Positions 54,474 through 63,605 of a stretch of DNA of 64,000 bases are shown piece after piece. The stretch is from Pseudorhodobacter turbinis (GTDB lineage: Bacteria > Pseudomonadota > Alphaproteobacteria > Rhodobacterales > Rhodobacteraceae), in assembly GCF_005234135.1 (NCBI RefSeq), contig NZ_CP039964.1, positions 992,001 through 1,056,000 on the forward strand. Reading direction: 5' to 3'. The notes beneath the pieces were generated by a model that did no database searches, had not been told where the DNA came from, and saw nothing but the letters and a program-made list of their open reading frames with translations. The stretch's first letter is position 1; each line of letters begins with the position of its first letter. The translations under genes and the position numbers were made by a program.

Positions 54474-55346
54474 CTACAGTAATGCCCGTGCCGCAGCACG
54501 TGTGATCGCGGCGGTCAGTGGTGCTATGGCGGGGCCGGTCAACCGCGTGAATTGCCAATACAGCGGCACATCCAGCGCGGTATCGGGCACCACTTCCAGC
54601 AACCGCCCCGCCCTTAGGTGCGCGGCCACCAAGGGTTCAGGGTTCATCCCCCAACCCAGCCCCAGCAAGGCCGCCTCGACAAACCCTTGCGAGGAGGCGA
54701 TCCGGTGCGTCGGAAAAGCAAAGCCAGCGCCCGTGCCAAATTGCGCCGCAATCCAGTCGCGTTGCAGCCCGTCCTTATCCGAGAACGTCAGCGCAGGGGC
54801 GCGGGCCAATGCGTCCCGCCCTGCCCCCCCTGCCATCCAGCGCGCCATATAATTCGGGGAGGCCGTGGCCCGATACCGCAGCGCGCCCAGTGGCACCGTA
54901 TCACATCCCTGTAACGGGCCGGGCTGGCTGGTGATCGCCGCCGAGACCTCTCCGGCACGCAAAAGATCCTGACTGTGGTCTTGATCGTCAATCACCAGGT
55001 CGAACAGCATCCCCTCCACCTCGGCCAGTGCAGGCAGCACCCATGTCGCCAGACTGTCTGCATTGACCGCGATCCGGATCGTTGCAGGGCTTTGCGTCGG
55101 AAGCCCCTCTGTCAAAGCCGCCTCAAGCAGCATCACACCCTCAAAATGCTGGATCAGACGCAGCCCCGCCACGGTTGCCACGCAAGGCTGGCCACGCCGG
55201 ATCAACAGGGTTCCCATCCGCTCCTCTAACCCCTTGAGGCGTTGCGAAATTGCCGAGGGTGTCAGCGACAGCGCCGCCGCCGCCAGATCAAACGACCCGC
55301 GCCGATGCACCGCCGCAAGGGCGGCAAGTTGGGCATAGTCCAGCAT
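54474..55346 (-). CDS. argP: LysR-family regulator ArgP/LysG
   Basis: 290 aa. N-terminal winged helix MLDYAQLAALAAVHRRGSFD and AISQRLKGLEERMGTLLIRR, followed by a substrate-binding domain with a hydrophobic core. Divergent from an ArgO/LysE exporter with an 87-base gap, the usual arrangement for ArgP, which activates basic-amino-acid export. ATG 55346 is favoured over upstream alternatives. Confidence 0.85.
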   Translation of the reverse strand: MLDYAQLAALAAVHRRGSFDLAAAALSLTPSAISQRLKGLEERMGTLLIRRGQPCVATVAGLRLIQHFEGVMLLEAALTEGLPTQSPATIRIAVNADSLATWVLPALAEVEGMLFDLVIDDQDHSQDLLRAGEVSAAITSQPGPLQGCDTVPLGALRYRATASPNYMARWMAGGAGRDALARAPALTFSDKDGLQRDWIAAQFGTGAGFAFPTHRIASSQGFVEAALLGLGWGMNPEPLVAAHLRAGRLLEVVPDTALDVPLYWQFTRLTGPAIAPLTAAITRAAARALL

Positions 55347-55433
55347 TAGCATTCCTAATCTTACCGCAAAATCTTTAATTTGATTGAAGCTGTGCAGCCC
55401 TTTAGTCAAGACCAGAACAGAGGAAGGGCAAAG
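55347..55433. promoter_or_regulatory. argP-argO divergent regulatory region
   Basis: 87 AT-rich bases between the regulator and exporter starts, containing TCTTTAATTTGATTGAAG. LysR regulators usually bind such gaps to repress themselves and activate the partner. No exact operator can be assigned by eye. Confidence 0.4.
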
Positions 55434-56036
55434 ATGTTAGAGGCATTGATCGCGGGGTATCTGGTATCGCTAAGTTTGATTGCGGCCATCGGCGCGCAAA
55501 ACGCTTTTGTGCTGCGCCAAGGCATCCGCCGAGAGCATGTGGGCTGGGTTGTGTTTGTCTGTGCCGCCTCGGATGCGGTTTTGATGACTGCGGGGATCGC
55601 AGGCTTTGGCGCGGTGTCAGAGCAGGTGCCATGGCTTAATGCCGCCGCACTTTGGGCAGGGATCGCGTTCTTGCTGGTTTACGGTGCGCTGCGGTTTCGC
55701 GCCGCTTGGCAGGGTGGCGAGGCTTTGATCCCTTCGGGCAATGCCCCTGTGGCCCTAAAGCGGGTTTTGGTGACCTGTCTGTTGCTGACATGGGCAAACC
55801 CGCATGTTTACCTTGATACGGTGGTGCTAATCGGGGCCATCTCCGCCCAATATGCGCCTTACGGGCTGGCCTTCGGGATCGGCGCGATTTCCGCCTCTGT
55901 CAGCTTTTTCACCGCCCTCGGGTTTGGGGCACGGCTGCTGGCCCCCGTAATGGCGCGACCCCGCGCCTGGGTGGTGCTGGAGGTGCTGGTGGGTGCCACC
56001 ATGTGGGCAATCGCGGCGGCACTCGCCTTTGGCTAG
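55434..56036 (+). CDS. argO: Amino-acid exporter of the LysE/ArgO family
   Basis: 200 aa inner-membrane exporter of arginine or lysine. About six spans; N-terminal LIAGYLVSLSLIAAIGAQNAFVLRQG (in part) and LTWANPHVYLDTVVLIGAIS are typical of LysE/ArgO. ATG 55434 has AGGAAGGG upstream. Likely activated by ArgP. Confidence 0.9.
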   Translation: MLEALIAGYLVSLSLIAAIGAQNAFVLRQGIRREHVGWVVFVCAASDAVLMTAGIAGFGAVSEQVPWLNAAALWAGIAFLLVYGALRFRAAWQGGEALIPSGNAPVALKRVLVTCLLLTWANPHVYLDTVVLIGAISAQYAPYGLAFGIGAISASVSFFTALGFGARLLAPVMARPRAWVVLEVLVGATMWAIAAALAFG

Positions 56037-56075
56037 ACACTTGTTATACCGCCAGAAGTCTGGCCTTGTAGGCGT

Positions 56076-56981
56076 ATGACCGAATCCCCTGCCATAAACC
56101 CGGTTGCCGGTGTTGCTTGGATGCTGGCATCAAGCCTGCTCTTTGTCTTGGTGACAGGCATTGTGCGCTACTTGGGCACCGACCTGCCTGCTGCCCAATC
56201 GGCGTTTTTGCGGTTTGGCTGGGGGGTTTTGATACTGACCCCGTCGCTGCTGTCGCTTATGCGCGCGGGCATTCCGCAAGGGCTGGGGAAAACGATCCTT
56301 TTTCGCGGCGGGTTCCACACCATCGGGGTGGTCTTGTGGTTTTACGCCATGGCGCGGATCCCTGTGGCCGAGGTAACGGCGATTGGCTATCTCAACCCCG
56401 TTTGCGTGACCATCGGGGCGGCCTTGATCTTTGGCGAGAAGCTGGCGGCGCGGCGATTGATCGCTATTGGCATCGCCCTTGTTGGTGCATTGATCGTCCT
56501 GCGCCCCGGCATCCGAGAGGTGGAGCCGGGCCATTGGTCACAGCTGGGCGCTGCCATCAGCTTTGCTGTCTCCTATCTTTTTGCCAAAAGCCTAAGCGGC
56601 AAGATGCCTGCCGGCGCGATTGTCGGGCTTATGTCCCTCACCGTCACGCTGGCGCTGGCACCCGTGGCATTTTTGGTATGGGTGCCGGTCAGCACGGAAC
56701 AGCTTGGCTGGCTGGCCGTGGTGGCGCTGGCGGCAACGGCGGGGCATTACTGCATGGCGCGGGCCTTTGCCACGGCGCCGCTATCGGTGACGCAGCCGGT
56801 GATTTTTCTGCAACTCGTCTGGGCGGCGCTGTTGGGGTATTTTGCCTTTGGCGAAACCGTAGATCCCTTCGTCTTGCTTGGCGGCGCGGTGATTATCGGG
56901 GCGGTCAGCTATATCACATGGCGCGAGGCACAGCTAAAGCGCCGCGCGGTCACGCCGGGAATAGGGGCTGCGAAATACTAG
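56076..56981 (+). CDS. EamA/DMT-family transporter
   Basis: 301 aa with ten hydrophobic segments arranged as two EamA repeats (YLGTDLPAAQSAFLRFGWGV at the start, and LSVTQPVIFLQLVWAALLGY in the second). Family exports small metabolites; substrate unknown. Its stop is 2 bases from the convergent kdsB stop. Confidence 0.88.
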   Translation: MTESPAINPVAGVAWMLASSLLFVLVTGIVRYLGTDLPAAQSAFLRFGWGVLILTPSLLSLMRAGIPQGLGKTILFRGGFHTIGVVLWFYAMARIPVAEVTAIGYLNPVCVTIGAALIFGEKLAARRLIAIGIALVGALIVLRPGIREVEPGHWSQLGAAISFAVSYLFAKSLSGKMPAGAIVGLMSLTVTLALAPVAFLVWVPVSTEQLGWLAVVALAATAGHYCMARAFATAPLSVTQPVIFLQLVWAALLGYFAFGETVDPFVLLGGAVIIGAVSYITWREAQLKRRAVTPGIGAAKY

Positions 56982-56983
56982 GG

Positions 56984-57766
56984 TTACCCCTTGGCCAGCA
57001 CACTTTCGATCCGTTCCACGTCAACGGGGTTGTTCAGCTCCCAGAACACGCGGCCCCTGCCGTCCACCTCGACGCAAGCCATCTCCATCCCGTTTTCCAA
57101 AAAGCGAAGCTGTTCCAGCCCCTCCATCCGTTCCAACGTGCCCATTTTCCAGCCCTGATAGGCCGCAAGCGCCGCCGGCCGGTAGGCATAGATGCCGACA
57201 TGGTGAAAAACCGGGATCGGGTCATGGTCGCCCTCGGGGGTGTAGGGGATCACCTCCTTGGAGAAATAGAGCGCGCGCATATTGGTATCGAACACCGCCG
57301 TGGTGCCGCCAACGCGGCCATGGCGGCGGTCCTCACGGAAATGGCTGACGGTCTGCGCATCACAGCGCACCACAGGGGTCGCACAGGCGGCGGATGATGT
57401 CTCCATCGCCTTGGCCAAGGCCTCGACAAACCACGGCGGGGTCAGGGGCGCATCGCCTTGCAAGTTGATGAACAGATCCGCCTGAAGACCCGCATTGGCC
57501 ACCGCCTCGGCACAGCGCATGGTGCCGTTTTCCGCATCAGAGGAGGTCATGATCACCTCGGCCCCAAACGCCCGCGCGGCATCGGCAATCCGGTCATCAT
57601 CGGTGGCGACATAGACCTCGGCAATGCCGCGCGCCGCCTTTGCCGCCTCCCAGCTGCGCTGGATCAGGGGTTTGGTCACACCATCCGCCCCGCGCAAGCC
57701 AACCAAAGGCTTGCCGGGATAACGCGAAGAGGCATAGCGGGCGGGAATAATAATAACCGTTTTCAT
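56984..57766 (-). CDS. kdsB: 3-deoxy-manno-octulosonate cytidylyltransferase
   Basis: 260 aa enzyme activating Kdo with CTP for lipopolysaccharide or capsule. N-terminal nucleotide loop VIIIPARYASSRYPGKPL, FINLQGDAPLTP and ALYFSKEVIPY are typical. I chose ATG 57766 (MKTVIIIPAR) over one three codons earlier. Downstream of kpsF with a 12-base gap, so both early and late Kdo steps are co-transcribed. Confidence 0.93.
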   Translation of the reverse strand: MKTVIIIPARYASSRYPGKPLVGLRGADGVTKPLIQRSWEAAKAARGIAEVYVATDDDRIADAARAFGAEVIMTSSDAENGTMRCAEAVANAGLQADLFINLQGDAPLTPPWFVEALAKAMETSSAACATPVVRCDAQTVSHFREDRRHGRVGGTTAVFDTNMRALYFSKEVIPYTPEGDHDPIPVFHHVGIYAYRPAALAAYQGWKMGTLERMEGLEQLRFLENGMEMACVEVDGRGRVFWELNNPVDVERIESVLAKG

Positions 57767-57778
57767 GAGCATCAAACC

Positions 57779-58735
57779 TTATTGTACGCCCGCGCGCAGG
57801 CAGTCATGGATATGGAGGATGCCAAGGGGGTGTGCCTCGGCGTCAATGACAAAGAGCATGGTGATCTTGCGTTCATTCATCAAGGCCACGGCCTCGGCGG
57901 CAAGCATATCGGGTGGCGCGGTCAGAGGGTTACGCGTGGCGACATCAATCGCCTGCTTGTCCATCAAGCCAACCATATTGCGCCGCAAATCGCCATCGGT
58001 GATCACACCGGCCAAATGCGGCCCGTCCATCACCCCTGCGGTGCCAAAGCCCTTTTGCGTCATCACCAGCAAGGTCTCGGCCATCGGCATCTCCATCGGC
58101 ACCAGCGGCAGGTCATCAGAGCGCATCAACTGCCCCACACGCGCCAGTCGCGCCCCAAGGCGGCCACCGGGGTGGAAGGTACGGAAATGTTCCGGCTCAA
58201 ACCCGCGGCGCTCCATCAAGGCCACGGCCAGCGCATCCCCCAGGGCAAGCGCCATGGTCGTGGAGGTCGTCGGCGCCATGCCCAAAGGACAGGCCTCGGG
58301 CGCGGGAGGCAAGATCAGGCGCAGATCAGCGGCCAGTGACAAGGTGCTGCCCGCCTTGGAACACAGCGCAATCAACGGGATCGAGAAACGGCGGGTGTGG
58401 GCGATCATATCGCCCAGCTCGGTCGTCTCACCTGAATTGGACAGGGCAAGGACAATATCGGCGGGGGTGATGGTACCCAGATCGCCATGCGACGCCTCGG
58501 CGGGATGCACGAAATAGGCGGGCGTCCCGGTTGACGAAAGCGTGGCCGCGATCTTGCGCGCGATATGACCCGACTTGCCGATCCCCGACAGGATCACCCG
58601 CCCCTTGCAGGCCAGCATCGCCTCTACCGCCGCGCCGAAATCATCCGGCAGGGCGGCGGCCATTGTCAAAAGCGCCTCACCTTCAATGCGCAAAACGCGG
58701 GCGGCGGCATCAAGCGGGTTGGGGGCATCGGTCAT
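57779..58735 (-). CDS. kpsF: Arabinose-5-phosphate isomerase (KpsF/GutQ/KdsD)
   Basis: 318 aa enzyme making arabinose-5-phosphate, the first precursor of Kdo. SIS domain at about residues 35-165 (GRVILSGIGKSGHIARKIAA, DIVLALSNSGETTELGDM), then two CBS domains. ATG 58735 has AGGTG upstream; a frame from 58798 adds 21 residues. Confidence 0.92.
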   Translation of the reverse strand: MTDAPNPLDAAARVLRIEGEALLTMAAALPDDFGAAVEAMLACKGRVILSGIGKSGHIARKIAATLSSTGTPAYFVHPAEASHGDLGTITPADIVLALSNSGETTELGDMIAHTRRFSIPLIALCSKAGSTLSLAADLRLILPPAPEACPLGMAPTTSTTMALALGDALAVALMERRGFEPEHFRTFHPGGRLGARLARVGQLMRSDDLPLVPMEMPMAETLLVMTQKGFGTAGVMDGPHLAGVITDGDLRRNMVGLMDKQAIDVATRNPLTAPPDMLAAEAVALMNERKITMLFVIDAEAHPLGILHIHDCLRAGVQ

Positions 58736-58900
58736 GGGCACCTCGGATGTATCATTGCCCCCGTCATACAGCGGAATGCCTGCGATCAAAAGCCACAAGC
58801 GGCGCGCCGCCGTAAATCCCCGCCCTACCTTGACTTTGACCGCCGCTTCGGGGGAATTGAAGATAAGTCCAGCAGTGGAAGTAATAGTGAAAGCGGTTCA

Positions 58901-59887
58901 ATGCAAAAACACATCTTGGTCACCGGCGGCGCGGGCTATATCGGATCGCATGCGTGTAAGGCGCTGAAAGCGGCGGGCTATGTGCCGGTCACCTTCGACA
59001 ATCTGGCGACCGGCTGGCAAGAGGCGGTGAAATTCGGGCCGTTTGAGCAGGGTGATTTGCTGGACCGTGCGCGGCTGGATGAGGTCTTTGCCAAATGGTC
59101 CCCCGTGGCGGTGATGCATTTCGCAGCCCTCTCGCAGGTGGGCGAGGCCGTGGCCAAACCCGGCCATTACTGGCGCGTCAATGTCGGTGGATCATTGAAC
59201 CTGATCGAGGCGGCGGTGGCGGCCGGCTGTCAGAACTTCGTCTTTTCCTCGACCTGCGCGACTTACGGCGACCAGGACGGTGTGGTTCTGGATGAAACAA
59301 CGCAGCAGCGCCCGAGCAACCCCTACGGATCATCGAAACGCGCGATCGAAGAGATTTTACGTGATTTCGAGGTCGCCCACGGGTTGCGCCATGTGATCTA
59401 CCGCTATTTCAACGTGGCAGGCGCGGACCCCGAAGGCGAGGTCGGTGAATTCCACCAGCCCGAAACCCATTTGATCCCGCTTATGCTGGATGTGGTCAGC
59501 GGCAAGCGCGCCGCCCTGACCCTGCATGGCACCGATTACCCGACACCGGACGGCACCTGCATCCGCGATTATGTCCATGTCTCGGACCTTGTGGATGCGC
59601 ATGTGTTGGGGTTGAAATGGCTGGAGGATCAGCGCGACAGCCGCGTGTTCTGCCTTGGGACCGGGACCGGATTTTCGGTGCGTGAGGTGGTGAATGAGGC
59701 CCGCGTCGTCACCAACCAGGACGTGCCGATGAACGAAGGCCCGCGCAGGCCCGGCGATGCGATCCAGCTTGTATCAGGTTCGGCACGGGCGGTGCAGGAA
59801 TTGGGCTGGACACCCGAACGCTCATCCTTGAAACAGATGATCGCGGATGCGTGGCGCTGGCACGAAACCGGCCACTACAATAAATAA
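58901..59887 (+). CDS. galE: UDP-glucose 4-epimerase
   Basis: 328 aa short-chain dehydrogenase interconverting UDP-glucose and UDP-galactose for surface sugars. NAD loop HILVTGGAGYIGSHACKAL, catalytic Ser-Tyr-Lys visible as FSSTCATYG and NPYGSSKRAIEE, and RYFNVAGADPEG. The frame is open from 58565, but only ATG 58901 begins the family. GalE is divergent from kpsF. Confidence 0.93.
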   Translation: MQKHILVTGGAGYIGSHACKALKAAGYVPVTFDNLATGWQEAVKFGPFEQGDLLDRARLDEVFAKWSPVAVMHFAALSQVGEAVAKPGHYWRVNVGGSLNLIEAAVAAGCQNFVFSSTCATYGDQDGVVLDETTQQRPSNPYGSSKRAIEEILRDFEVAHGLRHVIYRYFNVAGADPEGEVGEFHQPETHLIPLMLDVVSGKRAALTLHGTDYPTPDGTCIRDYVHVSDLVDAHVLGLKWLEDQRDSRVFCLGTGTGFSVREVVNEARVVTNQDVPMNEGPRRPGDAIQLVSGSARAVQELGWTPERSSLKQMIADAWRWHETGHYNK

Positions 59888-59910
59888 GGGGGCCGCAAAG
59901 CCCCCCATTT
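59888..59910 (+). terminator. Terminator between galE and yebC
   Basis: GGGGGC (59888-59893) pairs with GCCCCC (59900-59905) around cgcaaa, then a T-rich ATTTCATT. Sits just after the galE stop and between convergent genes. Confidence 0.65.
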
Positions 59911-60656
59911 CATTCTTCCAGCTGTGCGGCCACATCCTCGGGGATGTCGAAGTTATGGGTGACGTCTTGCACGTCGTCATCCTCTTCCAGAGTGTCGATC
60001 AGACGCATCAGCTTTTGCGCGGTTTCCAGATCAACCTCGGTGACAACCTGCGGTTTCCAGATCAGCTTGGATTCACTCGACTCACCCAGATCTTTTTCCA
60101 AAGCCTCGGACACCTCGTTCAACGCGTCCATCGCGCAATAGATCCAGTGGCCGTCCTCATTGCTTTCCACATCGTCGGCACCAGCCTCCAACGCGGCCAT
60201 CATCACGGTGTCGCCGTCGCCCGCCTCAACCGGATAAGAAATCTCCCCCACGCGGTCAAACCCGTGGCTAACCGATCCGGTCTGCCCCATGTTGCCGCCG
60301 CATTTGGAAAAATAGCTGCGCACATTGGATGCGGTGCGGTTGAGGTTATCGGTCATCGCCTCAACGATAATCGCAATCCCGCCGGGGCCGTAACCCTCAT
60401 AGCGGATTTCGGTATAATCCGCCGCATCGCCCGTCTGCGACTTCTTGATCGCGCGATCGATCACATCCTTGGGCATCGACAGCGATTTCGCCGCCTTTAC
60501 TGCAAGGCGCAAACGCGGATTTTTGTCCACATCCGGCTCGCCCATTTTGGCTGCCACGGTGATTTCCTTGGACAGCTTGGAAAACATCTTGGAGCGTAGC
60601 TTGTCCTGTTTCCCCTTACGGTGCTGGATATTCGCCCATTTTGAATGGCCTGCCAT
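59910..60656 (-). CDS. yebC: YebC/PmpR-family regulator
   Basis: 248 aa cytosolic protein. The N terminus [20 protein letters not shown] and [20 protein letters not shown] are characteristic. YebC proteins act as DNA-binding regulators or, as shown for relatives, help ribosomes through proline stretches. The role here is not set. Confidence 0.95.
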   Translation of the reverse strand: MAGHSKWANIQHRKGKQDKLRSKMFSKLSKEITVAAKMGEPDVDKNPRLRLAVKAAKSLSMPKDVIDRAIKKSQTGDAADYTEIRYEGYGPGGIAIIVEAMTDNLNRTASNVRSYFSKCGGNMGQTGSVSHGFDRVGEISYPVEAGDGDTVMMAALEAGADDVESNEDGHWIYCAMDALNEVSEALEKDLGESSESKLIWKPQVVTEVDLETAQKLMRLIDTLEEDDDVQDVTHNFDIPEDVAAQLEE

Positions 60657-60798
60657 AAGCCCTGTCTCCGCTGTTTGAAAATTTATCTATTGCTTGCCCT
60701 ATACACACGCGCAGGGCTTTTTTGCAACCCCGTGCGCTCATCCACTCGTGCCATGCATCAATACCAGCAACAAAAAGCCCGGCAAACCCGCCGCCACC

Positions 60799-62577
60799 TC
60801 AGAACGGAAAGAAAAACGGGATAAGCGCGCTCATCACCACCATCATCAGCAGGTTCAAGGGCACGCCGATGCGCAGGAAATCGGTGAAACGATACCCCCC
60901 CGGCCCGTAGACCAGCGTGTTGGTCTGATAGCCGATCGGAGTTGAAAAACTGGCCGAGGCACCAAACATAACCGCCACCACCAAGGGCCGCGGGTCCACG
61001 CCCATGGTCGTGCCAAGGCCGATGGCAATCGGCGTCAGGATCACCGCCACCGCATTATTGGAGACCATCTCGGTCAGGATCGACGCCAGCGCATAGACCG
61101 CAAACACCAGCATATAGGGCGGCAAATCAAGCATGTAGGGCGCAATCGCATCCACGATCAGCGTGACGGCACCCGAATGATCCAGCCCCAGACCCACCGC
61201 CAGCATCGCAAAGATCAACGCAAGCAAGCGACCCTCGATAAAGGCAAAGGCCTCATCGGCATCAATGCAGCGGGTCACCAGCACCACGGCCACACCGATC
61301 AACGCAAGGATCACAATCGGGGCGGCATTGATCGCCGCCAGCCCGACAATCGCAACCAGTGTCCCGATGACAATCGGCGCATGGCGGCGACGAAAGGCGC
61401 GTTCTGACGGTTGGGCGATATCGACCAGTTCCATATCCTTGGCAAGCCGCTGGATATCGGCCGCGCCCCCCTCCAACAGCAATGTATCGCCCACTTGAAC
61501 CACAACATCATCAAGCTGCCGCCCGATATTCTGGTTCCGCCGGTGCATCGCAATCGTATAAACCCCGTAGCGCCTGCGCAGTCGCAAAGAGCCAAGCGAG
61601 CGGCCAACCATCTGACAGCCCGGCGTGATCAGCGCCTCAACCGTTTCGGTCTGCACCGAGGACAGCTTGTCCACCTGACGCAAATCCTTGCTGTCCTTAA
61701 GGGCAAGCACCTCGGACATAGGCGTGCGCAAAATCACACGGTCACCGGCGGCCAGTTCCACCCCTGCCAGCGCGCGGCGCAAACTTGCATCCCCGCGCAG
61801 CACATCGACCACACGCATGGAATCGCGCTTGAACAGATCAACATCCAGTACCGTCTGGCCAATCAGGCCCGAGTCCTCTGGCACGGCGACCTCGGTGAAA
61901 AACTTCATCTTGGCGCGGTCACCCAAAAGCATTCCCATGCTGTCACGGTCGGGCAAGGCCTTGCGGGCAAACAAGAACAGATAGGTCACCCCGATAAGCG
62001 ACATCACAATCCCCAAGGGCGTGATGTCGAAAATTCCAAAAGGTGCCATCCCCATTTGCCGCGCCACACCGTCCACCAACAGGTTGGTCGAGGTGCCGAT
62101 CAAGGTGATCGTTCCGCCAAAAATTGCCAGATAAGACAGCGGGATCATTACCTTGGAGGCTGACATCTTCAACTGCTTGGCAAGGCGCATGAACACCGGA
62201 ATCATCACAACCACAATCGGCGTGTTGTTCATAATCGCCGACATCACGATAATCGCCACCGTCAGCGCGGCAAGCGTCACCACAGGCCGCGCCTCAACGT
62301 TGCGCACCGCAAGCCCCGTCACCCAGTCAAGCGCGCCTGTGCGCACCAAGGCCCCCACGATCACAAACATCGCCGCAATCGTCCAAGGGGCGTGGTTGGA
62401 CAGCACGGCCATCGCATCATCTTGCGGCAAAATTCCAAGGATCAACATCAAGGAGGCACCAGCCAGCGCGGTCACCTCTACCGGAAAGACCTCGCGCACA
62501 AATAGCGCCAACATGCCCACCACAATCGCAAGTGCGCAGTAGGCCTGCATTGTCTGGCTCAGATCAATTCCGAACAC
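60799..62577 (-). CDS. SLC13/DASS-family transporter with TrkA-C domains
   Basis: 592 aa inner-membrane symporter. About 11-12 spans in two blocks with the SLC13 signature around SAIMNNTPIVVVMIPVFM and TEMVSNNAVAVILTPIAIGL. Two RCK_C (TrkA-C) domains lie between the blocks at about residues 210-390 (LGDRAKMKFFTEVAVPEDSG, VGDTLLLEGGAADIQRL). Likely substrates are sulfate or dicarboxylates; not resolved. Confidence 0.9.
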   Translation of the reverse strand: MFGIDLSQTMQAYCALAIVVGMLALFVREVFPVEVTALAGASLMLILGILPQDDAMAVLSNHAPWTIAAMFVIVGALVRTGALDWVTGLAVRNVEARPVVTLAALTVAIIVMSAIMNNTPIVVVMIPVFMRLAKQLKMSASKVMIPLSYLAIFGGTITLIGTSTNLLVDGVARQMGMAPFGIFDITPLGIVMSLIGVTYLFLFARKALPDRDSMGMLLGDRAKMKFFTEVAVPEDSGLIGQTVLDVDLFKRDSMRVVDVLRGDASLRRALAGVELAAGDRVILRTPMSEVLALKDSKDLRQVDKLSSVQTETVEALITPGCQMVGRSLGSLRLRRRYGVYTIAMHRRNQNIGRQLDDVVVQVGDTLLLEGGAADIQRLAKDMELVDIAQPSERAFRRRHAPIVIGTLVAIVGLAAINAAPIVILALIGVAVVLVTRCIDADEAFAFIEGRLLALIFAMLAVGLGLDHSGAVTLIVDAIAPYMLDLPPYMLVFAVYALASILTEMVSNNAVAVILTPIAIGLGTTMGVDPRPLVVAVMFGASASFSTPIGYQTNTLVYGPGGYRFTDFLRIGVPLNLLMMVVMSALIPFFFPF

Positions 62578-62678
62578 GGATGTATCCCCTTATGCGGCCT
62601 TAGCCATTCTTATAGAGCCGCCAAGCAAGGGCAAGCCCCGCCCGCAAAATACGGGCGTCAGCCATTAACCCGCCGAAA

Positions 62679-63491
62679 TCACGGGTGCGCTTCTTGCAAT
62701 CTTCCGCCGATACGGATCATGGCCACGCGGGTGGCGCGCCCCGTGGCATCATCGGTTTCCACATAAACCCCTGACAGGGTGGCCGGACCCGCGGCAGGTT
62801 GGAACCGCGCCTTGGGCATGCCGGTGATGAAACGGCGCATCGGCTCCAGCTTTTCCATGCCGATCACGCTGTCATAATCGCCACACATGCCTGCATCGGT
62901 TTGAAAGGCACAGCCCTTGGCCAATATCTGCGCATCCGCCGTCGGCACATGGGTATGTGTACCCACACAAAGCGAGGCGCGCCCGTCGCACCAATGCCCC
63001 ATCGCCATTTTTTCGGATGTGGCCTCACAATGCATATCGACGATGGCCGCGCTGACCATACCGCCCAAAGGATGCGCGTTCAGCACCGACTCCACGGCCG
63101 AGAACGGATCATCAAAGGGGCGTTTCATAAACACCTGACCCAAGGCCTGAACCACCAAAACCTTGCGCCCGTTTTGCGCGGAAAACACCCGCGCGCCCTT
63201 GCCCGGCGCACCCTTGGCATAATTCAGTGGGCGGATGATCCGCGGCTCGGTCTCGATATATTGGAGCATGTCTTTTTGATCAAAGGAATGATCACCCAGC
63301 GTGACGCAATCGGCCCCCGCGTCCAAGATGCCCTTGGCATGCGCGCCTGTCAGCCCCATACCACCGCTCGCATTTTCGCCGTTCACCACGACGAAATCCA
63401 AGCCCCATTCCGTCCGCAATCCCGGCAACCGCTGCGTAATCGCAGCGCGCCCGGCCCGGCCCATCACATCGCCTAAAAAGAGTAATTTCAT
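62679..63491 (-). CDS. YmdB-like metallophosphodiesterase
   Basis: 270 aa. ATG 63491 (MKLLFLGDVMGRAGRAAI) is the natural start; a frame from 63617 adds 42 weak residues. Metal ligands of the family are visible: D in LFLGDVMG, N in VVNGENASGGMG, H in TLGDHSFDQ and the His cluster in CVGTHTHVPTAD. Relatives hydrolyse cyclic nucleotides such as cAMP; substrate here unknown. Confidence 0.92.
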   Translation of the reverse strand: MKLLFLGDVMGRAGRAAITQRLPGLRTEWGLDFVVVNGENASGGMGLTGAHAKGILDAGADCVTLGDHSFDQKDMLQYIETEPRIIRPLNYAKGAPGKGARVFSAQNGRKVLVVQALGQVFMKRPFDDPFSAVESVLNAHPLGGMVSAAIVDMHCEATSEKMAMGHWCDGRASLCVGTHTHVPTADAQILAKGCAFQTDAGMCGDYDSVIGMEKLEPMRRFITGMPKARFQPAAGPATLSGVYVETDDATGRATRVAMIRIGGRLQEAHP

Positions 63492-63605
63492 ACCATTTGA
63501 ATAGGCGGCGGCGCAAGAAAGGGCAAGCAAAAACAGGGCGTTTACCAAGGATCGGTCGTGCGCTAGCTTTGGCACCACCCGCCCCTTTGTGACAGGACCC
63601 TGCAT

